DNA from: Blastomyces gilchristii SLH14081
Lineage: Eukaryota; Ascomycota; Eurotiomycetes; Onygenales; Ajellomycetaceae
Length of the DNA stretch: 64,000 nucleotides
Direction of reading: 5' to 3'
Assembly: GCF_000003855.2 (NCBI RefSeq)
Contig: NW_003101679.1
Coordinates: 938,417-1,002,416 of the forward strand
Position numbers and translations under genes: made by a program. This document shows, piece by piece, positions 34,130-44,943 of this stretch (position 1 is its first letter; each line of letters starts with the position of its first letter). The notes under the pieces were generated by a model, which was given only the letters and a program-made list of their open reading frames with translations, was not told the DNA's origin and made no database searches.

Positions 34130-37100
34130 CTTTATACTTAAGAAGAATAGTAGACTATGTCTATGCATAGACTACAGAGGCCTTAACAAGATAACAGTTA
34201 AGAATCACTATTCATTATCATTGATTGATGAGATGATCAATTAATTATCTGAAGTGAAAATATTCTCAAAGATTAATATACAGAATGTCTATCATAGAAT
34301 CAGAGTTAATAAAGACAATATTTGAAAAACAGCTTTTCATATTAAGTATAGCAATTTTAAATATCTTGTTTTATCTTTTAATCTTTGTAATACTTCAGCC
34401 ATCTTTCAGACCTATATAAATGAGATACTGCAGGGTCTTGTCAACATCTTCTGTATAATATATCTGAACAACATTTTAATCTTCTCAAAATCAGAGAAAG
34501 AACATAATATTCATGTTCAAGAAGTGTTGAGTCACTTGAGACAGTATTAACTCTATATAAACATCAAAAAATGCTTGTTCTACATGCAGGAGATTGATTT
34601 CTTAGATTATATTATTAAGATGAATGACATTTCAATGAACAGAAGCTGAGTCTCTGTTATTGAGAACTGATCAGTACTGTGAACATACTGTGAGATGCAG
34701 ATGTTTCTAGAATTTACAAATTTCTACAGATGATTCATCTATACATATTCACAGATAACTGCCTCTCTTACAGATCTGTTAAAGAGAAGTATGAAAGACA
34801 GAAAAATAGAATTATTTATTCTCACTCAAGACACTATACAGGCATTTATGAAATTGAAACAAGCTTTCACAGATACTATGATACTGAATCACTTTAACTC
34901 TGACTTACTCAGTCAGTGTGAGACTGATACATCTGAGAATGAGATCTGTGAAATCTTTTCATAGTTAACACTGAAGACCTTTCAATATTAAAAGAATCAG
35001 AGAATAGTCATCTCTAAAGAAATAGATAATGAATTATCTGTGAAAGAAGACTTTTTCACAGAGTCTATAAGACACTGTAAATGAAGATCAGTGATCTTCT
35101 TCTTCAAGAAGTTATCACTCATGCAGAGAAGATATGATACTTATAATTAGAAGATATTAACAATTGTTGAATTCTTTAAGATCTGATGACATTATCTTCA
35201 GAATAGTAAGTACTCAGTGCAAGTTCTCACTGATTATACAAATCTGCATTACTTCTTGATAACAAAGAGCTTGACAGAACATTAAGCCAGGTGAGCAGAG
35301 CTGCTTTCAGAGTATAATTTCTATATCTGATACTGTTCAGGTCAGCTTAACTCTGCTGATGCATTATCTAAACAGTCTGATTATAATATTATTGATATGA
35401 AGAAGAATTCTATAAAAGAATCTCTATTATCACTGCAGAAGAAGCTGGCTGCAGAGAATTAAGATTCTCTAAAGCTCAGAAACAGCACTGAAGAGGCAGC
35501 TGTGTGACTCAGTATAGAAGATAAAAGAGAACCTGAGTCTCTGCAGAGAACTGATACTGAAGATCATGAGCTTCTTATATTATATCTTACAATCATTGAA
35601 TTAGCAGAGAATGAAATAGTCTACAATCTTTCAATCTGACTACTTTTAAAATTTATTAATAAGTTACAGAAGAAGAATATCTCTACTGCAGCTTGAATTC
35701 AGAAGTTGAAGAAGAAAGAGTTCAGTTTAAACTTAGAAGAGACAGACTCTGAGCAGAGTGATACTGCTAAGAAATTAAGTCACTGATAACTAGAAGAATA
35801 TGAACTTCTACTACTGAATAATTCAGTCTTCATCTCTTATAACAGGGTGATATGTCAGAAGTTATTAAGAATTCATCATAATAATTCTCATATAAGACAC
35901 TTTAGATTAGAGAAGACTGAGAAGCTTCTAAAACATAAATATACTTAAGATAAGCTTCAGACAGATGTCAAAGAGTATATTGAGACTTATAATATCTATT
36001 AAAGAATAAAGATTCTGCAGTATAAGTAATACAGTGAGTTAATATTACTATCTATTTCAAAGAACTTATAACAGAATCTATCAATGAATTTCATAGTTAA
36101 TCTGCTAAAGTCAATAAGAGTCAAAGAATATAACTCAATTTTGATCATTATTGACTGCTTTATAAAGATGATCAGATATATTTCTACTTATAAAAAGATT
36201 AAAGCCTCTGAATTGACTGATTTATTTTTAGATATCATTATTTATAATCACAGTACTTTAAAATCATTGATAACAGATTAAGAATTCCTCTTTATCAGTA
36301 AATACTGATCAGCTTTTTACTATTATCTTATAATAAGATATTTTCTCAGTACTGCATTTCATTCACAGACTGATAATCAGACTGAATATCAGAATCAAAT
36401 ACTAGAACAGCATCTTCAAGTATTTTATTTATATTATTAGAATGATTGACTCAAACATCTTCTAACTACTGAATTCATATATAATAATGCAAAGAATGTA
36501 ATCTTAAAGATATCTTCTTTCTATACTTATTATGAATATAATTCTTCATTACTCAGTGACATCATGGATGACATTTCAAAGAGAGGAATAGATAGTCAGA
36601 ATATCAGACAGGTACAGAGAACAGAGTATCTCTTAGTACTAGAAGTAAAAGTGAGATTGAAACTTTTAAATAAAATTCATAAGAAGACAGTGAAAAGCAT
36701 CTGCTGTGCTCAGAAGTGATAGATAGAATACTATAATTGAAAATATCTTTCAATGAAGTTCTTGATAGAGGATTAAGTACTACTTTCAGTAAAGAATATC
36801 AAGATAATAAGATTATATAAAAAGCTCAGTGAGCAGTGACTAGAATCTTTCTCAGTAACAAGAGTGATGAGTAAGCAGATATATGAGTTGAAATTACTCA
36901 CAGAATTGAAATCAATTCATTCTGTTTTTCATATTTTCTATTTAAAGCTCTATAAGCAATACTCTGAAACAGAGTCATCTCAGCTGAATGATATTAAGAT
37001 TGAGAGTGATACTGAATATCTTATGAAGAAAATATTGAATAAGTGAACATATTACAGTAAGCTTCAATATCTTATTAAATAAGAAGATTATTTATTGTCA

Positions 37101-37150
37101 GAGAGTTTATAAGAACTGCTTGAGTATTTGAAAAATACTGAGAAAGAGAT
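34130..37150 (+). pseudogene. Gypsy Pol remnant: RT, RNase H, integrase, chromodomain
   Basis: RT is readable at ~34150-34640 (RLCLCIDYRGLNK; then VYHRIRVN; then FCIIYLNNILIFS, where the catalytic YLDD has become YLNN). RNase H follows to about 35420. The integrase has an H-H-C-C-like stretch at ~35870-36030 and a core at ~36080-36500 (IIIDCF, then SQTDNQTEYQNQILEQHL). A chromodomain-like end lies at ~37000-37150 (EYLMKKILNK...LQYLIK). Stops interrupt throughout, many TGA at Trp positions. Confidence 0.85.
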
Positions 37151-38003
37151 TACAATCTATGAGATAACTAGTAGAGACTGCTCTATTATATATCAGAGAT
37201 ATTAAGTAAGAAACACTGCTTAAGACTTCTTGTTTTTCTTAAAGAATTTTTTAGAGATAATCTCACAGTAATAAGTCAGTGTCTTATAAGCTCTGTAACA
37301 CTCTTCTTCTATTTTCTCTCAAAGAGTTTTTAAAAGTTTAATAAGACTACATAAGTATAAAATTCCTGAAGCAGTTAATAAGAAAAGAAAGAGATATTTA
37401 AAATCAATAAAAAGATTAATATTAATTGACTTGTAGATCACTGCTAATCTAATAGAGCTGCAGCTTGCTGAAAAAGTAAAAAGAGAGAATCTCAGAGCCT
37501 ACTTATCAATAATTACACTCTTATCAAACTCATTCTTTACTGTTGAAGTCTCTGATATCAGCATCTTTATCTGCTGAGAAGTTAGCACTGCAGTATCACA
37601 GAAGAGTAGAAGAAATATATAAAATATTAACTTATCAACTTACAAAGTATCTCAGTCATCTACTTCAATTGAAGTGAGATTCTCTTCAATCAGTGATTAA
37701 TCTCTGTGATACTTTTAACAGTGATACTGACTGATCTCTTCTTAAAGTCAGTTATTCTGAGATGTTTTTTCATCTCAGAGACTCACACTTTCATCTTCTT
37801 TTACAGATAAGCAAGAGAAATCTCTTCAGTCTTGACAGAATCTGTTAACACTTGAAGCTCTGAGATTCTCACTCTGTACTGCTTAAGTATCTAGACTTCT
37901 TATCAGAGCTGATATAATATCTTCCTGTGAGATAATACTTACAGAGAGATAGAAGTTGTTATTACAGATATAACAGAAATAACAGAAGTAAGAGAAGAGA
38001 TAA

Positions 38004-38522
38004 GTGTATAAGATTTCCCTCTTCTTCAGCTGTTTAACACAGTACAGACAAGTAGTAGTGTTAGTCAGAGACTGCATCAGAGTCTTCTCACAGAGAGAAG
38101 ATAAAGAAATCACAGAACTCTGTGAATTCAACTCAGCAGTATCTCAAGCAGGGCTCAGATATGCTGTGAAAGAGAAACTACAGATTAAGCTTCTCAGAGT
38201 CACTGTCTCTGAAATCAAGCTCTTCCTGAGTTTCTCTCTGAATGATCACACGGGGTCATATGCCACTGTATTAACTGAGAGAGAGAGTGATGTCACAACA
38301 GCAATGAGAGAGGCAGAGAATAGACTGAATACAGATACATTAGTCAGCAGAAGAGATGATATCTCACTGCAAGGCACAGCAACTTCTGTCATAGCTGTAA
38401 GAGATGCAGAAGAAGAAGAAGATATGATAAAGAGAGCAGTACTTCTGCAGCTCATTAATATCACTGTCTCTATCTTTAATCTGGCTTTCTTAACAGTCAC
38501 AGAGGCTGCAGCCACATCATGA
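38004..38522 (+). other. 172-codon open frame in the extra 3' segment of the Gypsy element
   Basis: Unusually long for this RIP-damaged sequence. The product is hydrophilic and helical (e.g. RDAEEEEDMIKRAVLLQ). The antisense frame 38246-38536 is also open, so coding is uncertain. It lies between the chromodomain and the right LTR, where some fungal Gypsy families carry an extra gene. I recognise no family. Confidence 0.3.
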
Positions 38523-38997
38523 AGACATTTACTCACTAGAAAATATCAGAATAAGCTCTTTATTATTCTTCAAGAATAATACTCTCATACACTCACTGTT
38601 GCAATTGAGAGAGAGAGAAAGAAAAATGTTTTATAAGAGAGAGAAATCTTTTCAAAAAATTCTATCACTACTATTAACTTTGTCTTTAAAATACATCACT
38701 TTTGCAGAGAATTTTATATATAGAATAAAATATAATGAGAGATCTGTAAGTTACTTATTAACTACATTTTTCTCATCTCAAATTAATATATAAGAAACTC
38801 ACTTATTATATGTTTGATTTGAATAAAGATGAGTAAAGAAAGATCTATACAGTTAGCAGAAAAACTCATCTATTTCTTTATATCACACACAGTACATGTG
38901 CTGTCAATTGATTAACAACTGTTGCTATATATCAAAGATAATTTCTAATTCAGTAATCTTGAGAGTATAGAAACTATGCTTTTAAAGAGAAGAGTAT

Positions 38998-39545
38998 TAT
39001 TATACTTCTGATTATATCAAGACTCTGCTGCAGTTCTACATGACTCATTACTTTTATATGAATAATTTCATTCATTCTACAGACTGACTGAACTGGTTTT
39101 TAATCACTCTATGACATTATTTAAATATATTATAAGAAGATTCAATTGATGAATATGAGAACTCTGCTTCTATACAAGATCAGCAGATTACTCTTTCTTA
39201 ATAATGAGACACTGCTGAGATATCACTCTGACTATTCTCACTTATGAAATAAGAGAAGAGTATTCATTCATTGTCTATATAGAATAGCTAGATACTGACT
39301 TCTCATTAAAGAAGTCAGTGATTCATTTCTTTTCTTCAACTGAAATATATACAAGAGTTACTGTGTGTCTTATACAATCTTCTTAGTATACTAAGTATTA
39401 TATCTGTAATATTCTTGCAATAACTCTGTAGTCTATGAGCTTGCTATTTAAGTAAGATAGTCAAGCTCACTTATACAGCTTCTCAAAACAACTATCTCTA
39501 TGTGACATCACTGACTAGTCACCGCTTCGGTTCCGTTATATTACA
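38998..39545 (+). repeat. Right LTR of the Gypsy element
   Basis: 548 bp, same length as the left LTR, with numerous C/T and G/A differences in both directions. Its right end (accgcttcggttccg) keeps CpG sites lost in the left copy. Confidence 0.9.
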
Positions 39546-39550
39546 CTCTG

Positions 39551-41441
39551 TCAGAGTACTGAGAATGTATATTATAATCTTTTTCTCAACAATCTATAAG
39601 ATTATCAAAGACTGTTTGTCAAGATATATTTAGATAAGTTTTTCTCTACTGATCAGAAACTCATTGTCAATATTAATATTAATAATTTAATGAAGTAACT
39701 GATCAATCATACATTTAAAAAGATTATCACTAAAAAAAGCAGTCTCAGACTGATTCTGTGACTGTGAAAAAGAATAAGAATAAAGATGAGAATAAAAGCA
39801 TATCTGTATAAAAGTGCACTCACTGTAGAAGATATAAATATACTGTTAACAGATATTTCATCTTACACTCTGATAAAAAGAAAAAGAAGAATGATAAGAA
39901 GAATGATAAAAAGAAAGAGAAGAAGAATGACTTAATAAGTTCTCAATCAATAGTAAATGCAGTAATTATAAAGATTAAGTTCTATTTCTCTTTCACAGTC
40001 ACTGAAAAATCATTCTCTAGATCTTGATATTTGAATATATGTATAAGTCTGAATATGACAGATGAGCTTCATTCTTTTATAAATATCAAATCTTTCAATG
40101 ATAATATCTCTGTCAATTCTGTGACTGAGAAAACTGAGTTTATTAAGAAGATTAAGACTGTTATCTTGAAGATTGAGAGTAATGATATTAACTTACAGAA
40201 TGTTCACTATATTTCTAATATTACAGTTAATCTGCTCTCATTTACAAAGCTTGAAGATCAGAGATTTCAATTTATATTATCTTTTACTATTCTCTTATTT
40301 TTCATTTGCAGAGCTCTGAACAGTGTTATTTTTCATACAGTTCAGACTGCTCAGAATAACATATATAAGATCAATGAGTAAGAGTTTAATAAGAATCTCA
40401 ATTATCTGAACAGAGTAGTCAAGTATATTGTAATAATATCTTATAAGTATGATTTTAACTGAAAAGTTAATCTTTCTGTGATCACTGCTACTACTGTTAA
40501 TAACATTAATTCTACAGTCTCAAATACAGATCTCAAGAATATAAGAACATCAAAGACTCTTTTGAACTGACACTGTGATCTCAGTCATATTCACACTGAT
40601 ACTATAATTACTATGATCAAGAATTCTCATACTGAAGTTACAATTAAAGATTCTAAGACTAAGTTCTTTTATAAGAAATGTGTCAAGACAGATATAATAT
40701 AAGATTATTTGAAAACACTGATATCTAGATCTATTTAACTTATTAAGAAGATTTATATTAATCTTACAGATGACAGACATATATTGAAAGATCTCTCTGA
40801 TTATCTCTTAGAGTCTCATCAGAGAATCAAATACTGAATACTTATCATCTGTAATACAACTCACTACTATTGAGTATATTTTTTAAAGTTCAAGAATGAG
40901 GCTGTTCAATACTTTGAGTTGTAACTCAGATTCATAAGTAATCTCAGATATACAGTCTCTGCTTTTCTACAGACTGATATTGATGATGTTTTCTGATTCA
41001 CACATATGCACACAGTTATGAATTCATATAGTATTAAATGAGAATCAACAGCATCACATTCATCACATCAGAATGATGTTTTCAAACATGTCTCAGTGGC
41101 TGAATGGTTAATGCAGCCACCCGGTAGCGCCTTGGCGTGGGAAACCAGGGCGTGTGGGTTCGAAACCCGCAGGGGATATATTAAATCCGGAACCCAAGCA
41201 CCTCAGGTTCCTAATAAATACAGAGGTGTACAAATCGCTTCAATAAAATTGCTCTATGTTCCTGGGCTGGGAAGTTATTATCGTATGTATTTAATTGTCA
41301 CTCCTTTGTATTTCCTATGTTCTTGTTATCTTGGCGTGGTCTCAACACCTGTATTTCCTCCTGTATAACCAACACTTGGCCTGTATTTAACATCACGCAA
41401 GGACTCATCATAAGCTCCGCTTGCATATGAGTATAATGAAA

Positions 41442-41473
<32 letters not shown>

Positions 41474-43700
41474 TTTTCAAACATGAGATTTATACTATTA
41501 TAAGACAGATTAGAGCTGCTTTTTTGAAAGATAATCTCTTTAAGAAGTTCTGAACAGATATTCTAGAGACAGTGATTGTAATAATTAATAATACTCTTAT
41601 ATCTACAGTTCTTTATAACTTGAAATTTTGATCCTCTACTACAGAGATCTCTGTGATTTCAAGTTCATATAAGATTTCTTAATGTGCACTTATAAATACC
41701 CTGCTGAATGTGAGACATTTTCACTGATTAAGTGCAGAGATTTTTATTCACTTATATGAATTTCAGCAGTCTGTGAATAAGCTCTCTTCACATGCTGATT
41801 TGTATCATATTATTGAATTCAGTGATATATCAATATATTGTCTATGACATTCTAAATCTGATAAGATTATTGTTAGTAGTAATGTGAGATTTCTAATCAC
41901 TGAAAAATCAGAACTGATTGTCACATCTGTGACATCTATTAATAATACTGATAAATCAGAACCTGATATTCATCTGATTGATAATGAAGATACTCTCAAT
42001 ATTAATAATTCAAATTTCATATAGTTGCAGCCTGTGAAATCACTGACTACATACACTTTAAGTCTTATTATAAGTAATCTCTCGAAGTTCTATAAGAATG
42101 CTATATCACAGTCAGAGAGAGTAGAAGATTATTGAAAGAAGTTTATATAACATGAGATTATTAATCTGAAGAGATATAATATATAAAGTTTGATTTCTAG
42201 ATCTGATATCTTGAGAGATAAACTGATTACTTCAGGTCATTAAGTGTTTCTTAAGAAAGATAGACTCACAGACCTGAATACTGATTCTGATAATATTTTT
42301 AGAAAATCATGTTAAGTGATTTATAATAACTGACTTAAGAAGAATTCTAGAGAAGAGATCTACACTTCTGTTATCACTGATACTGTCAATTGTATTCTTT
42401 TTATAATAGCAGTACTACACAGTTGAATACTCTGTTAAGTGAATATAGTGATAATATATCTTCATAAGCATCTCACTAAGAAGATCTATATGAGATAATT
42501 TATCAGATTTGAGACAGATTCATCAAAAACACTTGTCTGTGCAGTTAAGAGTAGTCTATATAGTTTGAACTCTGCAGTGAAGATCTGATATAATTACTTA
42601 ACAGCTCTATTAAGTAATCTTGAATTTACAGTTAGCACTCATGATTCAGTACTCTGATATTATATATTCAGATATCATCTCTATATGATAATCTACATTG
42701 ACAATCTTAACATTATATCTGAAGCTTCTGAGAATGCTGATTGACTAGTGAGTATACTTAGTAAGAAATTGAAAGTCAAGAATCTACATCAGTCAATCAA
42801 GTATTTAAGTATGAAGATTAATTATTCAGATAAGAGAATTAATTTGATATATTATCAATATATTAAATATCTTATTAAAGATTTCTATCTTGATGATACA
42901 GCTGTTATCAGAACATCAATGAAGAATGAATTTTATATTAATAATTTCTCTATATCTGAGAAAGAGACTGATTTCACAATTCAGTGATATTAATATAATA
43001 TGAGTTGTTTATAATATCTTGTAGTTAAAACATGTTCTGATATCACTTATACTGTCTTACTACTTATTCAATAGAATGTTAACTCAACATCTCAATATTA
43101 AAAGACTCTATTACATATTATATATTATTTGAAAGAGATTATAAATCTGAGTATTTTCTACAGATATGATCTGTATGAGAAGTCTGTTTCTTTCACTTCT
43201 ATCAATCTTTTCATTTCTACTGATCTTTTTATTATCTCTGATTTTCTCAATGATTTCTACCTACTCTTCAGCTACTCAGATTCTGATTGAGCCAGTCTCT
43301 TGAATAGTGATAGAAAATCAATATTCAGCTATGTTTTTAAGCTCACAGATGATCTGATTTCATGATATTCAGCAAAGCAATCTTGTGTATCTCTAAGTTT
43401 CAATGAGACTGAATATATGACTCTTAGTAAGACAGTCTATGAGACAATATAAATTCAGAATCTCATGATTAAGCTTGACTTTATCACTATATCTCTGATA
43501 TGAATTCTCACTGATAATAAGAGTGTCATAGATCTTACAAAGATAGCAGTTATTACAGTCTGAAGTAAGCACATTGATATGTGTTTTCATTTTTCACATT
43601 GACAGTTAAATCAGAAAGTCATTGATTTAGAATACATTCTCATCACTCAGATAATGATGAATGAACTCACTAAACTTCTAAACACTGTGACACTTGTATA
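39551..43700 (+). pseudogene. Copia Gag-Pol remnant (right part)
   Basis: Zinc knuckle at ~39814-39856 (CTHCRRYKYTVNRY, with His and the last Cys lost). Protease region at 40031-40300 (LQNVHYISNITVNLLSFTKL). Pre-integrase HCDLSHIHTDTI near 40570. Integrase core to ~42060, interrupted by the SINE inside a segment equivalent to QN-G-V-A-E. RT near 42540-42700 (SLYSLNSAVKI, then YMIIYIDNLNIISEAS, where YVDD has become YIDN). RNase H near 43290-43450 (DRKSIFSYVFKLTDD, then NETEYMTLSKTVYE). Stops and frame breaks throughout. Confidence 0.85.
41091..41470 (+). mobile_element. tRNA-derived SINE
   Basis: 380 bp flanked by the perfect 15-bp duplication ATGTTTTCAAACATG (41076-41090 and 41471-41485). 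The 5' end is tRNA-like, with an internal A box TGGCTGAATGG (41097-41107) and B box GGTTCGAAACC (41157-41167) in correct order and spacing for a tRNA with a long variable arm (Ser/Leu-like). A ~270-bp unrelated body follows and an (AAT)n tail ends the element. It keeps CpG and GG, unlike the surrounding RIP-mutated integrase, so it either arrived later or was too short to be mutated. SINEs need a LINE partner; none is in the window. Confidence 0.92.
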
Positions 43701-43823
43701 ATTCATGATTTTGCTAGGTCTTACAGACATAAAAGTTGGGAATGTTTAATTTTACATTTGTATTTGATTTTGACAGACTATCTTGGTGATTTGGGTGTTT
43801 TTGTATGTGATTCTTGTTATCTC

Positions 43824-43832
43824 AAGAGGGGG
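43824..43832 (+). promoter_or_regulatory. Polypurine tract of the Copia element
   Basis: AAGAGGGGG directly abuts the right LTR, the position of the plus-strand priming site in LTR elements. Confidence 0.75.
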
Positions 43833-43944
43833 TGTTGGCCCTTACGGCTGTTGCGGTTAGCGATCCCACTAGATCACGTGACCCACCACTATATTATGTT
43901 CTTGTAGATAGATCTATCAATACACAACCTTCAACTATTCTACA
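43833..43944 (+). repeat. Right LTR of the Copia element
   Basis: 112 bp, 110 of 112 positions identical to the left LTR and unmutated, followed by the GATAA duplication. Confidence 0.92.
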
Positions 43945-43949
43945 GATAA

Positions 43950-44513
43950 GAAATATAGTAGTAATACGATGTTGGTGGCGTTCAGTAGTGTATGACCTCT
44001 TTTTCCTGACAATTTCGTACTTGGCACCGAGAACGTCATTTATCACGTGATGAAAGACTAGTTTGATTTGGCACTTAATTGTAGGCTAACTACTGGGGCA
44101 AAAGAGCTCAGTCACCACCAGCGCATGCTGGTAGAAGGGCCGATCAACCCGGGCCAACACTAATGCCCCTCCAAAAAAAATAATTCAACAACCTCATCGA
44201 AAGTTCACAATAACATATCAAGGTTCGCACTTCATCATTTGCCTAGATCCTCAAAATTTAAACTTGATTCTGAAATAAAAAACGTGTGCTTGTCTTCCTA
44301 GCCTTCTTATTCAATACTGATTGTTTCTGAATATACAAATACTGATTGCATTCACCCGAGTATGCAATGAGTTAGCGCCATGCCACACACCAGTTCTATC
44401 AACTATCTACCGCTTCCGAGCTGGCTAGAAGCCTCTGTCGAAGAAGCATAAAGCACAACTTTCAACACAGTGGTCTCTGATTCACAAAGATGAGCTTTTG
44501 AATTTGAACTACC
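43950..44513. other. Spacer between retroelements
   Basis: 564 bp with no gene. Near 44149-44161, cgggccaacac is the reverse complement of a TGTTGGCCCG start, similar to the first bases of the Copia LTR, and could be the edge of another LTR. The other boundary was not found. Confidence 0.35.
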
Positions 44514-44943
44514 TGGGAAGTTATATGGTGGAAGGATTAGTAAGCCAGATCACGTGACCTGACACCCCCACTCACCAGAGTAACTATACACGATGCTACA
44601 TACAAAATTCGCCTTCAAATCAAGTACAGGTACAAAAAATGACTGGAAAATGTGTAGTAATGAAAAATCAGCCATGAGATTCATCATTTTTTATCCCTCT
44701 ATCTCCCTATCTCTTTTATCTTAATATTCTCCTTTCAATGTGTATATTTCATCATTTCAAGTGGTTTAGTAAGCCCATCCGCCGCGTTCTCGGCAGATGA
44801 AATGTATCAGATAGATATCTGGTTCTTGCGGACAAGATCCTGAAGAATGTGGAAATGAACCTCTATATGCTTCGAGCGGCGCGGAATTGCTTCGGAAGAG
44901 GATAGCTCTATGGTGGACTTATTATCGGCATGGATTGTATAAG
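44514..44943 (-). mobile_element. Truncated 3' end of a second Copia family (LTR + RNase H end), not RIP-mutated
   Basis: Homologous over its full length to 61190-61620. On the minus strand it reads the end of Copia RNase H (TIHADNKSTIELSSSEA, then ENAADGLTKPLEMMK, then stop), a purine-rich tract, and an LTR at 44514-44686 (TGATGAATC...CTTCCCA, 173 bp). CpG and GG are retained. Homology stops at about 44943, where the recombinase-like coding sequence begins, so the rest of the element is missing. Confidence 0.85.

Larger units (their letters stand above)
31726..39545 (+). mobile_element. Ty3/Gypsy chromovirus-type LTR retrotransposon nested in the Copia element
   Basis: 7,820 bp with two 548-bp LTRs (31726-32273 and 38998-39545) and a 5-bp duplication CTCTG on both sides (31721-31725 and 39546-39550). 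It splits the Copia gag region. Domain order is Gag, RT, RNase H, integrase, chromodomain, which defines a chromovirus. Nearly all coding is destroyed by RIP-type changes. An extra ~1.8 kb lies between the chromodomain and the right LTR. The outermost ends of the element are less mutated than its body. Confidence 0.93.
30520..43944 (+). mobile_element. Ty1/Copia LTR retrotransposon, RIP-mutated, host of nested insertions
   Basis: Bounded by 112-bp direct repeats (TGTTGGCCC...CTACA) and by the 5-bp duplication GATAA (30515-30519 and 43945-43949). Removing the nested Gypsy element and SINE leaves about 5.2 kb, the normal size for Copia. Domain remnants run in Copia order: Gag zinc knuckle (~39814), protease (~40031-40300), pre-integrase (~40570), integrase (~40850-42060), reverse transcriptase (~42280-43000) and RNase H (~43260-43640). 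The interior is AT-rich with few CG, CC or GG and many stops, often TGA where Trp is expected, typical of RIP. A purine tract (aagaggggg, 43824-43832) abuts the right LTR. Not coding-competent. Confidence 0.93.

Noticed and set aside
41091..41180. A functional tRNA gene
   Set aside because: The tRNA-like head is followed by an unrelated body, an (AAT)n tail and a 15-bp duplication, so it is a SINE.
30515..43949. CRISPR-like or other prokaryotic arrays in the repeat-rich region
   Set aside because: All direct repeats are explained as LTRs and target-site duplications; the genome is eukaryotic.
43950..44513. A solo LTR ending near 44160
   Set aside because: Only one plausible edge (reverse complement of TGTTGGCCCG) was visible; no second edge or duplication could be found.
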